Positions 1 to 5,557 of a stretch of 13,378 nucleotides of DNA are shown here, one piece after another (within the stretch, counting starts at the first letter, position 1; every line of letters begins with the position of its first letter). Location of the stretch: the NCBI GenBank assembly GCA_902362975.1, contig CABIYO010000060.1, positions 1 to 13,378 of the forward strand. The letters are read 5' to 3'. This DNA is from Caryophanales bacterium (GTDB lineage: Bacteria > Bacillota > Bacilli > Exiguobacteriales > Exiguobacteriaceae). The notes beneath the pieces are model-generated. The model made no database searches, was not told the origin of the DNA, and was given only the letters and a program-made list of their open reading frames with translations. The translations under genes were made by a program, and so were the position numbers.

Positions 1-65
1 CATCTCTTGGAAGTATTGTCGATTAATTCACCGAAGCGATGGGTGGGATTACAAACAAAAAGACC

Positions 66-109
66 GGGCGGTTTCCTCCCATGACTAAAGTCACGGGTAT
101 CCACCGCCC
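66..109 (-). mobile_element. IS200/IS605-type end hairpin, orphan remnant
   Basis: Read on the minus strand, this stretch folds into a two-part hairpin. An outer stem pairs GGGCGGT with ACCGCCC (103-109 with 66-72). A 5x5 internal loop follows, then an 8-bp inner stem CCCGTGAC/GTCATGGG (90-97 with 78-85) with a TTTA loop. One inner pair is G-U in minus-strand RNA but A-C on the plus strand, which suggests that the minus strand is the functional one. A CCCGTGACTTTAG-type hairpin followed by GGGAGG resembles the right end of IS200/IS605 elements, where it lies just after tnpB and forms the 3' part of the omega RNA. No tnpB or tnpA is present: directly upstream on this strand are a terminator and an MFS gene. 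I read it as a remnant or a solo end. The family assignment is from memory of the motif, without a search. Confidence 0.4.
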
Positions 110-140
110 CTGGATGATGAATTGGAACGAGTAGTGGAAT

Positions 141-184
141 AAAACAGAGGCAGATGGTTCATAGGAACCATCTGCCTCTGTTTT
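141..184. terminator. Strong bidirectional hairpin terminator
   Basis: A perfect 20-bp inverted repeat (141-160 with 165-184) encloses the 4-base loop ATAG. The arms start with AAAA and end with TTTT, so either strand gives a GC-containing stem followed by a U run. The TTTT end overlaps the stop codon of the minus-strand MFS gene (183-185). It should therefore terminate that transcript, and it may also stop any transcript entering from the left. Confidence 0.85.
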
Positions 185-1325
185 ATAAGTCGATTGGTTT
201 AGCGGTCGATGTGAAGAGTCGTAGCGCCAGAATACCGAGAATGACGGCATACATAAAGAAATAGATCTCTTTAGGTAAAGACAACCAGAAGGCACCGATC
301 ATCGGACCTGAGATCGAACCGATGCTGAATGAAATACTGTAAAGCATGTTTCCCGTCGGCAGTAACGAACGAGGAAGCACCTCTGTCATATGCGCCAAAC
401 CGAGCGAATAAGTCGATCCTAGCCCGGCGCCGGCAAGTGCGAATAGGGAGAGTAGACCAATATAGGAATCGACAACAAGATTCGCCAAAGTGAATACGAG
501 GGTACCAAACGTCAGCACGATTTGTAAAATCCGTTTCTTACCGTACAAGTCTGCGAGACGACCAAGAGGAAGTTGAACGACAATCGACATGACGATGAAC
601 GTTGTGATGAGCGTGCTCGTTTCCGTCAAACTCATTCCGTTCCGAGACGTAAAAATGGGGAAATTGGCATTTAAACTTGCTTCGAGAAACCCATATGTAA
701 AGGCAGGGAGAAGCGTGTATCCCGCACCGACAAGAATCAGGCGAATTCGTCCTTTCGAGTCGGTCTTCACTTTTTCGACCTCCGGAAACTCGTTCTCGAC
801 TTTAAAGACGAGCATCAACGAAGCGAGACAGAAGAAGACGATGATGAGGAACGGTAACCAAAACCATAGGTCGACGAGTGGTGCGATCAATGGACCGATG
901 GCAAAACCGAGACTGAAAGACATGCCATAATACGCCATCGCTCGACCGAGACTGCTCTTTTCACTTGCTGAAGTCATCCATACTTGTGACCCGTAGTGTA
1001 GGGCCGAATCACCGAATCCGATGAAGAAGCGCATCATCGCCCAAACGAGTAAGGACGGCCAAATCGGTAAAGCGAAAGTCGCTACAGCCGTCAATACGAT
1101 ACCGAGGACGATGGTCGGTCGAAATCCGTATTTGCGGACGAATCGCTCCAAAAGAGGTGCAGAGACGATCACACCGACGTAAAGCATCGTTGCGTTCAGT
1201 CCGTTCACCCAGGCCGGGGCCCCATCCCGTTCAATTAATGTCGATAAGAGTGGGATGAGCGCACCTTGAATCAAACCGGAAATAAAGACAATCAATAGTA
1301 AAATCATAAAACGAAAACGGAGCAT
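183..1325 (-). CDS. MFS transporter, probable efflux permease
   Basis: This 380-residue, very hydrophobic protein has the length and repeated helices of a 12-segment major facilitator superfamily carrier in the cytoplasmic membrane. The MFS motif A signature GRLADLYGKKR is clear at residues 255-265, in the loop after the eighth helix. A weaker version, LLERFVRKYGFRP, occurs at 58-70 in the first half. A charged linker (about 177-195) separates the two six-helix halves. The ATG is preceded by GAGGTG (about 1331-1336) at good spacing. The gene lies 42 bases after a small membrane-protein gene on the same strand, and a terminator-like hairpin between them leaves little room for a separate promoter. 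Bacillus has a YfkF-like MFS efflux gene near yfkAB, so an orthologue is possible. The substrate cannot be read from the sequence; drug efflux is the usual guess for this type. Confidence 0.85.
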   Translation of the reverse strand: MLRFRFMILLLIVFISGLIQGALIPLLSTLIERDGAPAWVNGLNATMLYVGVIVSAPLLERFVRKYGFRPTIVLGIVLTAVATFALPIWPSLLVWAMMRFFIGFGDSALHYGSQVWMTSASEKSSLGRAMAYYGMSFSLGFAIGPLIAPLVDLWFWLPFLIIVFFCLASLMLVFKVENEFPEVEKVKTDSKGRIRLILVGAGYTLLPAFTYGFLEASLNANFPIFTSRNGMSLTETSTLITTFIVMSIVVQLPLGRLADLYGKKRILQIVLTFGTLVFTLANLVVDSYIGLLSLFALAGAGLGSTYSLGLAHMTEVLPRSLLPTGNMLYSISFSIGSISGPMIGAFWLSLPKEIYFFMYAVILGILALRLFTSTAKPIDL

Positions 1326-1350
1326 AAATTCACCTCATGAAGTCAAAGTA

Positions 1351-1376
1351 AAAAGCCGAGAAGGGTCTCAGCTTTT
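1351..1376 (-). terminator. Intercistronic terminator or attenuator
   Basis: On the minus strand, AAAAGCTGAGA (1376-1366) pairs with TCTCGGCTTTT (1361-1351) around a 4-base loop. One position is a G-U pair. The GC-rich core is followed by TTTTT, as in a Rho-independent terminator. The TGA of the 64-residue membrane protein lies in the upstream arm, so a ribosome finishing that gene would cover it. The downstream MFS start is only 25 bases away, and no promoter is visible in between. The hairpin may therefore set the amount of readthrough into the MFS gene. Confidence 0.6.
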
Positions 1377-1562
1377 CGTATCGTCAATCGGTTGTGGAGA
1401 GTGATTCAAATGTAGCAAATCATCATCCCAACTGCCCTGACTAAACATTTCATCATGCTCTACTTTGTCTGAAACGAATGCGGCTGTCAATAAGATGCTC
1501 AGTACTCCGCCAAAAATAATGATGGTCAACACGGTAATCATGAGGATATAAATCGCAGTCAT
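1368..1562 (-). CDS. Small single-pass membrane protein, unknown function
   Basis: This 64-residue protein starts with one long hydrophobic segment (residues about 3-30, rich in Ile, Leu, Val and Thr, with GGV in the middle). An acidic hydrophilic tail (about 31-64) follows, with several Asp/Glu and a HDEMF...WDDDLL stretch. There is no lipobox and no clear signal-peptidase site, so it is probably a membrane-anchored peptide. The ATG has a GAGGTG ribosome site about 8 bases upstream. It begins 53 bases after the end of the radical SAM gene and ends 42 bases before the MFS gene, all on the minus strand, so the three may share a transcript. I do not recognise the family. The good ribosome site and the placement between two genes support its being real. 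Confidence 0.6.
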   Translation of the reverse strand: MTAIYILMITVLTIIIFGGVLSILLTAAFVSDKVEHDEMFSQGSWDDDLLHLNHSPQPIDDTKS

Positions 1563-1615
1563 CTACACGCACCTCGATTCGTTTGATATACAGAACATTT
1601 CCTGAATCGAAATAT

Positions 1616-2722
1616 TTAAAACGATGTAGCTTTTCGAGATTGAAAATCGACCGTCGGATAATAGGCTTGTTTGACGAGTGCGTTCGGACCGAGACATTTC
1701 ACGGCAGGGCAGTGACAAGAGAGTGTAGCGTTCAATTGGCTGTTTGTCCACGTATCATACGCTTCTTGGAATGATGTGTCATAGACGGTGCCGAGTGAAC
1801 CGAGTTCATCCCCGAAATCGGTTACGATAATCTGACCGTCAAAAATATTCGTGTTGAGGCGGGAGCGACCATCCGGGTCGTTTCGAACGGTCACGTTTTT
1901 TGTTTCATGAAGTCGCTTCAAAAGGGCACGATCTTCAGGTAGGTCAGAACATGCATAGAATGGCAACGTCCCGAACAACATCCATACGTTCTCGTCACGG
2001 ACGTCGAGTAAGTCATGGATGGCTTGTCGCGTATCAGCGAGCGATGCTGATTCGAGGGCGCTAGCGAAGTCTGCGGGGTACATAGGGTGCACCTCGTGTC
2101 GTTGGCAACCGAGCGATACGATTTCTTCATGGATCTCTTTCAAATGCGGAATCGTTCGTTTGTTGATCATCGTCTCCGCGGACACAATGATTCCTTCAGA
2201 TGTGAGAGCACGTGCGTTGTCTTTCATCGTCTGGAGCATTTTCAATCGTGCCTCTTCACTTGGTTTCCGGTCCATCATTGCGAATCCGCCTTCAAGGAAA
2301 TCGGCATCGGTGCCCCAGTTATGCGAAATGTGCAAAACGTCCAAGTAAGGGGTAATAAGATGATAGCGAGATAACGGTAGCGTCAAGTTCGAGTTGATTT
2401 GCGTATGCGCCCCACGTTCTTTCGCATAACGTAACAATGGAACGACATAGTTGCGGACTGATTTCATAGACAGCATCGGTTCACCGCCTGTGATGGAGAA
2501 GGCACGCAAATGCTCGATCTCATCCAGTCGTTGAATCAACAGGTCGAGCGGGACTTCTGGTTCTTCTGTTTGGTCTAGCATATAACCGACCGCACAATGT
2601 TCGCAGCGCATGTTACACAGCTTCGTCGTAGTGACTTCGACATTGGATAAGACGAGTCGACCGTGTTCGACTTGGTCGAGATAGGCTTCCCAAGGGTCGA
2701 AAGTTGGAGAAATATTTTGCAT
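1616..2722 (-). CDS. yfkAB: Radical SAM protein, YfkAB family
   Basis: This 368-residue protein carries the radical SAM signature CxxxCxxC at Cys36, Cys40 and Cys43 (KLCNMRCEHCAVGY), which binds the 4Fe-4S cluster that cleaves S-adenosylmethionine. The GGEP motif that contacts SAM is at 79-82. The C-terminal third contains a second cysteine group (Cys336, Cys338, Cys343) and Cys258, which could bind an auxiliary cluster. Length and motifs fit the Bacillus YfkAB family (about 370 residues, radical SAM/CxCxxxxC type), whose substrate is not known to me. The ATG at 2720-2722 is preceded by AAGGTGG (about 2730-2736). The gene diverges from the SE1561/rlmD pair across an 85-base region and leads a minus-strand group with a small membrane protein and an MFS carrier. 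I infer family membership from motifs and neighbourhood; the reaction is unknown. Confidence 0.85.
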   Translation of the reverse strand: MQNISPTFDPWEAYLDQVEHGRLVLSNVEVTTTKLCNMRCEHCAVGYMLDQTEEPEVPLDLLIQRLDEIEHLRAFSITGGEPMLSMKSVRNYVVPLLRYAKERGAHTQINSNLTLPLSRYHLITPYLDVLHISHNWGTDADFLEGGFAMMDRKPSEEARLKMLQTMKDNARALTSEGIIVSAETMINKRTIPHLKEIHEEIVSLGCQRHEVHPMYPADFASALESASLADTRQAIHDLLDVRDENVWMLFGTLPFYACSDLPEDRALLKRLHETKNVTVRNDPDGRSRLNTNIFDGQIIVTDFGDELGSLGTVYDTSFQEAYDTWTNSQLNATLSCHCPAVKCLGPNALVKQAYYPTVDFQSRKATSF

Positions 2723-2756
2723 GTGGATTCCACCTTTTCATCAAGTTACACGAAAT

Positions 2757-2785
2757 AGTATGCTATAATAGCAACTCTTTGTCAC
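2757..2785 (-). promoter_or_regulatory. Candidate promoter for yfkAB
   Basis: On the minus strand, a -35-like GTGACA (2785-2780) is separated by 17 bases from a -10-like CATACT (2762-2757). An alternative -10, TATTAT (2770-2765), lies in the shared palindrome and has TTGGTT 16 bases upstream. Either would start a short leader before the yfkAB ribosome site. The choice is by consensus matching only. Confidence 0.45.
2761..2773 (+). promoter_or_regulatory. Extended -10 promoter inside a palindrome
   Basis: TGCTATAAT (2761-2769) is a perfect TATAAT with the TGn extension, about 40 bases before the ATG of the small SE1561-type gene. No good -35 is visible at 17 bases upstream, which is tolerable for an extended -10. 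The element is part of the perfect palindrome TGCTAT-A-ATAGCA (2761-2773), so the opposite strand reads TATTAT at the same place. This is a plausible promoter for the SE1561-rlmD pair. Confidence 0.6.
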
Positions 2786-2807
2786 GAACCAAAGGAGCGA
2801 TTACAAG

Positions 2808-3017
2808 ATGGGTAAATCACGAACAGATACTGCCGGAAAGATGAACGTCCTAAAATCGAGAACGGAATTACTCTGTCTATCGGTCAATACGCTAGACGAG
2901 CATACGACACCTGAAGATTTACATCGCCTGTTAGCCGACATTGATTCGTTGCGCGCCAAAGTAGTGCGTTACGCCAAAGACCTAGAACAATCGTCTCGAA
3001 AGGATGAAACAGATTGA
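2808..3017 (+). CDS. SE1561-type small protein
   Basis: This 69-residue hydrophilic protein has no membrane segment or signal peptide. It is probably mostly helical, with a pattern around TTPEDLHRLLADIDSLRAKVVRYAKDLE (split here as TTPEDLHRLLAD then IDSLRAKVVRYAKDLE, about 37-62). This resembles what I remember of the SE1561 family, small Firmicute proteins often encoded beside the RlmD methyltransferase. AAAGGAGCG (about 2791-2799) precedes the ATG at good spacing. Its TGA stop overlaps the TTG start of rlmD (TTGA, 3014-3017), so the two are probably translationally coupled and share the promoter at 2761-2773. The function is unknown. The family name rests on memory of the sequence pattern and the conserved neighbour. 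Confidence 0.7.
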   Translation: MGKSRTDTAGKMNVLKSRTELLCLSVNTLDEHTTPEDLHRLLADIDSLRAKVVRYAKDLEQSSRKDETD

Positions 3018-4390
3018 AATTAATCACAGGAGATTTTAAAGATGTCACGGTCGAACGACTTGGCATTAATGGAGAAGGCATCGCGACGCTCAATCGCATG
3101 GTCATCTTCATTCCGAACTTATTGCCGGGAGAACGAGCTAAAGTCGAAATCACGCGTGTGGAAAAAAACTATGCGGAAGCGCGTGTCGTCAAACGAGATA
3201 ACGACTCGAAAGACCGCGTCAAAGCACCTTGTCCGATTTACGATGAGTGTGGGGGCTGCCAAATCCAGCACATGAGTTCACGTCTGCAGCTGGAGTATAA
3301 GGAAGAAATCGTTCGAAACGCCTTCCGTCAAAAGACGAAACTCAACGTGGACAAATCGGATATCCGCCCGACAATCGGCATGGAAGATCCGTGGTATTAC
3401 CGGAACAAATCACAATTCCAACTCGGCACGCGTCGCGGGGAAATCGTATCGGGTCTCTACAAGCCGAACTCGAACCATCTCGTGCCAATTGAGCACTGTA
3501 TGGTCCAACAACGCGACACGACGAACATCAACAATGCGATTGTCCGTATTTTAAACGAACTTGATATTCCCGTCTACGATGCACGCCGTGACACAGGGTA
3601 CGCGCGCACCATCGTCGTCCGATCGGGGTATAACACGAATGATGTTCAAGTCGTTTTAGTCGTCGGACACGAAGATGTCCCTGATTTAGATGAGTTGAGT
3701 GACCGCATCATGGGATTGCCGAACGTAGTGTCGTTCCATATCAACATCAATGCAAACCGTTCTGGTGTTATTTTTGGTTATCGGACGGTCCATATCGCTG
3801 GCCAGGAGAAAATGGATGAACGATTAGATGACGTCCACTATCATTTATCACCACGCGCATTCTTCCAGTTGAATCCGGCACAGACAGAAAAAATGTACCG
3901 TGAAGTGGTCGAGGCCGCAGGATTGACGGGTGAAGAACGTGTGATCGATGCGTATGCGGGAGTCGGGTCAATCGGACTTTGGTTAGCCCCGTACGCGAAA
4001 GAAATCCGTGGAATGGAAGTCGTACCGGAAGCGGTCGAAGATGCCAATGACCATATGCGTGAGAATGGCTATAACCATGTCACGTACGTCGAAGGACGTG
4101 CCGAGCATTGGATTCCGCGTTGGGTAAAAGATGGATGGATTCCAGACGTCATCGTAGTCGACCCACCGAGAACAGGGATGGACCATCAATTGATCAATTC
4201 CATCATCTCGTCGAAAACGAAGCGAATCGTTTACGTGTCATGCAATCCGCAAACGCTTGCACGTGACGCTGATCAGTTGATGAAAGCAGGATACAAAGTG
4301 AATTACGTACAGCCGTATGATATGTTCCCGCAGACATCTCATGTCGAATCGGTCGTCGTATTCGAGAAAAAGAAAAAGAAAAAATATTGA
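3014..4390 (+). CDS. rlmD: 23S rRNA (uracil-5-)-methyltransferase RlmD/RlmCD
   Basis: This 458-residue enzyme of the TrmA/RumA family transfers a methyl group from SAM to C5 of uracil in 23S rRNA. The N-terminal TRAM domain (about 5-60) is a small RNA-binding barrel. Iron-sulfur ligands are Cys73, Cys79, Cys82 and Cys162 (CPIYDECGGC, then EHCMV). Family motifs follow: FFQLNPAQTEKMY (283-295), the SAM-binding DAYAGVGSIGLWLA (312-325), VVDPPRTGMD (381-390), the catalytic Cys410 in YVSCNPQTLARD, and Glu445 in SHVES as likely general base. The Bacillus homologue (YefA, RlmCD) modifies both U747 and U1939, so the exact target may be dual. Translation starts at TTG, overlapping the previous stop, with AAAGGATG upstream. 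An oddity is the lysine-rich tail EKKKKKKY. All expected catalytic residues are present. Confidence 0.93.
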   Translation: MKLITGDFKDVTVERLGINGEGIATLNRMVIFIPNLLPGERAKVEITRVEKNYAEARVVKRDNDSKDRVKAPCPIYDECGGCQIQHMSSRLQLEYKEEIVRNAFRQKTKLNVDKSDIRPTIGMEDPWYYRNKSQFQLGTRRGEIVSGLYKPNSNHLVPIEHCMVQQRDTTNINNAIVRILNELDIPVYDARRDTGYARTIVVRSGYNTNDVQVVLVVGHEDVPDLDELSDRIMGLPNVVSFHININANRSGVIFGYRTVHIAGQEKMDERLDDVHYHLSPRAFFQLNPAQTEKMYREVVEAAGLTGEERVIDAYAGVGSIGLWLAPYAKEIRGMEVVPEAVEDANDHMRENGYNHVTYVEGRAEHWIPRWVKDGWIPDVIVVDPPRTGMDHQLINSIISSKTKRIVYVSCNPQTLARDADQLMKAGYKVNYVQPYDMFPQTSHVESVVVFEKKKKKKY

Positions 4391-4407
4391 CGAGTCCGTG
4401 AAAAGAC

Positions 4408-4436
4408 TTGTCGCGTAAGCGTTTTCACGTTATAGT
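4408..4436 (+). promoter_or_regulatory. cdd promoter with a CcpA cre-like site in the spacer
   Basis: A -35-like TTGTCG (4408-4413) and a -10-like TATAGT (4431-4436) are exactly 17 bases apart. The spacer holds CGTAAGCGTTTTCA (4414-4427), which matches 13 of 14 positions of the cre consensus TGWAARCGYTWNCW. A CcpA dimer bound there would block RNA polymerase, so cdd is predicted to be repressed by preferred sugars. The ribosome site and ATG of cdd follow about 35-45 bases later. Sequence matching only; no binding has been shown. Confidence 0.6.
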
Positions 4437-4482
4437 TCAGATGTCAGACTTCTTTTCAAATATAGAAGTGGAGGACCATCCT

Positions 4483-4890
4483 ATGATCTCACAAGAACGC
4501 GTACAAGAACTCGTCCATAAAGCCATCGAAGCGCGCAAACGTGCCTATACACCGTATTCAAAGTTTAATGTGGGGGCTGTCGTCATCGATACATCCGGAA
4601 ACGAAATTACCGGGTGTAACGTGGAGAACGCCTCGTACGGACTATCGATGTGTGCCGAACGCACAGCCATTTTTAAAGCCGTGTCAGAAGGTAGTGACGC
4701 GATTGAAACGGTCGTCGTCGTCGGTGACACGGAAGGCCCGATTTCACCATGCGGTGCGTGCCGCCAAGTGATTGCTGAATTCGCTGGCGAAGATTTCACG
4801 TTGATTCTTGCAAACTTGAACGGTGATACGAAAGTGATGACGAAAGAAGAGATGTTGCCTTACGGATTTTCACCGAAGGATTTAACATAA
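4483..4890 (+). CDS. cdd: Cytidine deaminase
   Basis: This 135-residue protein is a homotetramer-type cytidine deaminase, converting cytidine and deoxycytidine to the uridine forms in the cytoplasm for pyrimidine salvage. The zinc site is complete: Cys57 in CAER with catalytic Glu59, and Cys90 and Cys93 in PCGACRQ. Substrate-binding residues lie in FNVGA (28-32) and NVENASYG (46-53). The length matches the small Firmicute enzyme (about 136). I chose the ATG at 4483 because it has GTGGAGG just upstream (about 4469-4475). An in-frame start further upstream would lie in the promoter and would add residues the family lacks. It follows rlmD by 92 bases but has its own promoter, and a strong terminator follows the stop. 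Regulation by catabolite repression is suggested by the cre-like site in its promoter. Confidence 0.95.
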   Translation: MISQERVQELVHKAIEARKRAYTPYSKFNVGAVVIDTSGNEITGCNVENASYGLSMCAERTAIFKAVSEGSDAIETVVVVGDTEGPISPCGACRQVIAEFAGEDFTLILANLNGDTKVMTKEEMLPYGFSPKDLT

Positions 4891-4920
4891 CAAGCTGCGG
4901 ACAAACGTCCGCAGCTTGTT
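4889..4920. terminator. Bidirectional terminator between cdd and a small gene
   Basis: A perfect 14-bp inverted repeat (4889-4902 with 4907-4920, core GCTGCGGAC/GTCCGCAGC) has an AAAC loop and ends in TTGTTTAT on the plus strand. On the minus strand the hairpin ends in TTGTTATG. It overlaps the last bases of the cdd stop codon and touches the stop of the convergent minus-strand gene (4920-4922), so it probably serves both. Confidence 0.85.
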
Positions 4921-5126
4921 TATTTGCCTTTATATTTCTTTTCACTCACGGACTCATCTTTCGAGTGACGTTTATTCTTTTCATCCTTCACTCGTTCGTT
5001 CAACTCCTCGACAGGAATCGGGTCGACGGTTTGCATGCCGTCCTCGTCAAAGATGCTTTCTTTGTCCGTGTCTACCGCGTCCGGATTATCAAACGGACGT
5101 TTCGAGGTAGGTCGTTTCTTTTCCAT
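4920..5126 (-). CDS. Small hydrophilic protein, unknown function
   Basis: This 68-residue protein is made almost entirely of charged and polar residues, with no membrane segment or cysteine. It has a basic start (MEKKRPTSKRPF), an acidic middle (about 15-30, DAVDTDKESIFDEDG), a VDPIPVEELNERV stretch and a Lys/Glu-rich end. It may be largely disordered. AAGGAGG (about 5133-5139) gives it one of the best ribosome sites in the window, which supports a real gene. It converges on cdd, sharing the terminator, and diverges from another small unknown gene. I do not recognise the family, and no function can be given. Confidence 0.6.
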   Translation of the reverse strand: MEKKRPTSKRPFDNPDAVDTDKESIFDEDGMQTVDPIPVEELNERVKDEKNKRHSKDESVSEKKYKGK

Positions 5127-5168
5127 TCAATCGCCTCCTTCCATTAGCCATTCCACTCGTAGAAATGT

Positions 5169-5182
5169 TGTAAACGTTTTCG
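5169..5182. promoter_or_regulatory. Possible cre (CcpA) site between two small genes
   Basis: TGTAAACGTTTTCG matches 13 of 14 positions of the cre consensus TGWAARCGYTWNCW on the plus strand, and also 13 of 14 when read on the minus strand. It lies between the divergent small genes (5126 and 5244). I see no convincing -35/-10 pair on either strand here, so which gene it would control is unclear. A chance match in a short AT-rich spacer is possible. Confidence 0.35.
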
Positions 5183-5243
5183 ATAATGGTTTTGAGATCA
5201 TAAAATGGTGGAATGAAGAGTGCATAGTGAAGGAGGGGTTAGG

Positions 5244-5531
5244 ATGGATCGGAAAGTGTTGATGGGGATTGTCTTAGGTGTTGCCGGTGCGGCGCTCGTT
5301 GCACCAAAAGTGGCGGCGTTGCTTTCGCAACGTGAGGAAGAAGATACGTGGCAGAAGATGGATGAACGGGAAAGCGTCGATGCGGATCAGGATGAGGCGG
5401 AGCGAGGGCTCACGCAACTCGATTCGAGTCACCGTGCCGAGTGGCAGGCGAACGGTTTTCCACAGACACATGCCGAACGCGAACGACTCGAGCAAGAGTC
5501 GGTCGAACAATATAAAGGGAAAGACATATGA
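5244..5531 (+). CDS. Small N-terminally anchored membrane protein, unknown
   Basis: This 95-residue protein has one N-terminal hydrophobic segment (about 6-28, VLMGIVLGVAGAALVAPKVAALL) after a short basic start. A long, strongly acidic and hydrophilic tail (about 30-95), rich in Glu, Asp, Gln and Arg, follows and is likely helical. No lipobox or obvious enzymatic motif is present, so it is probably anchored with the tail on one face of the membrane. I chose the ATG at 5244 because AAGGAGGGG (5230-5238) is correctly spaced. A GTG 24 bases upstream would place the ribosome site inside the gene. It converges on the histidine kinase gene and shares its terminator. The family is not recognised. 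Confidence 0.65.
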   Translation: MDRKVLMGIVLGVAGAALVAPKVAALLSQREEEDTWQKMDERESVDADQDEAERGLTQLDSSHRAEWQANGFPQTHAERERLEQESVEQYKGKDI

Positions 5532-5533
5532 AA

Positions 5534-5554
5534 AGGCAGCCATTGCGGCTGCCT
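5534..5554. terminator. Bidirectional terminator after the two-component genes
   Basis: AGGCAGCC (5534-5541) pairs perfectly with GGCTGCCT (5547-5554) around a 5-base loop. It is flanked by AAAA upstream and ATTTTA downstream, so both directions give a GC-rich stem followed by U-rich sequence. It fits in the 26 bases between the convergent stops of the small membrane protein and the histidine kinase. Confidence 0.8.
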
Positions 5555-5557
5555 ATT

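Noticed and set aside
23..295. Minus-strand 90-codon frame across the left hairpins
   Set aside because: It runs through the MFS 3' end, the terminator and the IS-like hairpin, with no ribosome site. A translated hairpin is more likely chance than a gene.
1573..1609. CGATTC/GAATCG inverted repeat between yfkAB and the small membrane gene
   Set aside because: Only six base pairs with a loop of about 25 bases and no U run; too weak to call an operator or terminator.
4397..4429. CGTGAAAA/TTTTCACG inverted repeat after rlmD as a terminator
   Set aside because: The stem is AT-rich with a 17-base loop and no U run after it. It coincides with the cdd promoter and cre-like site, which explains the symmetry better.
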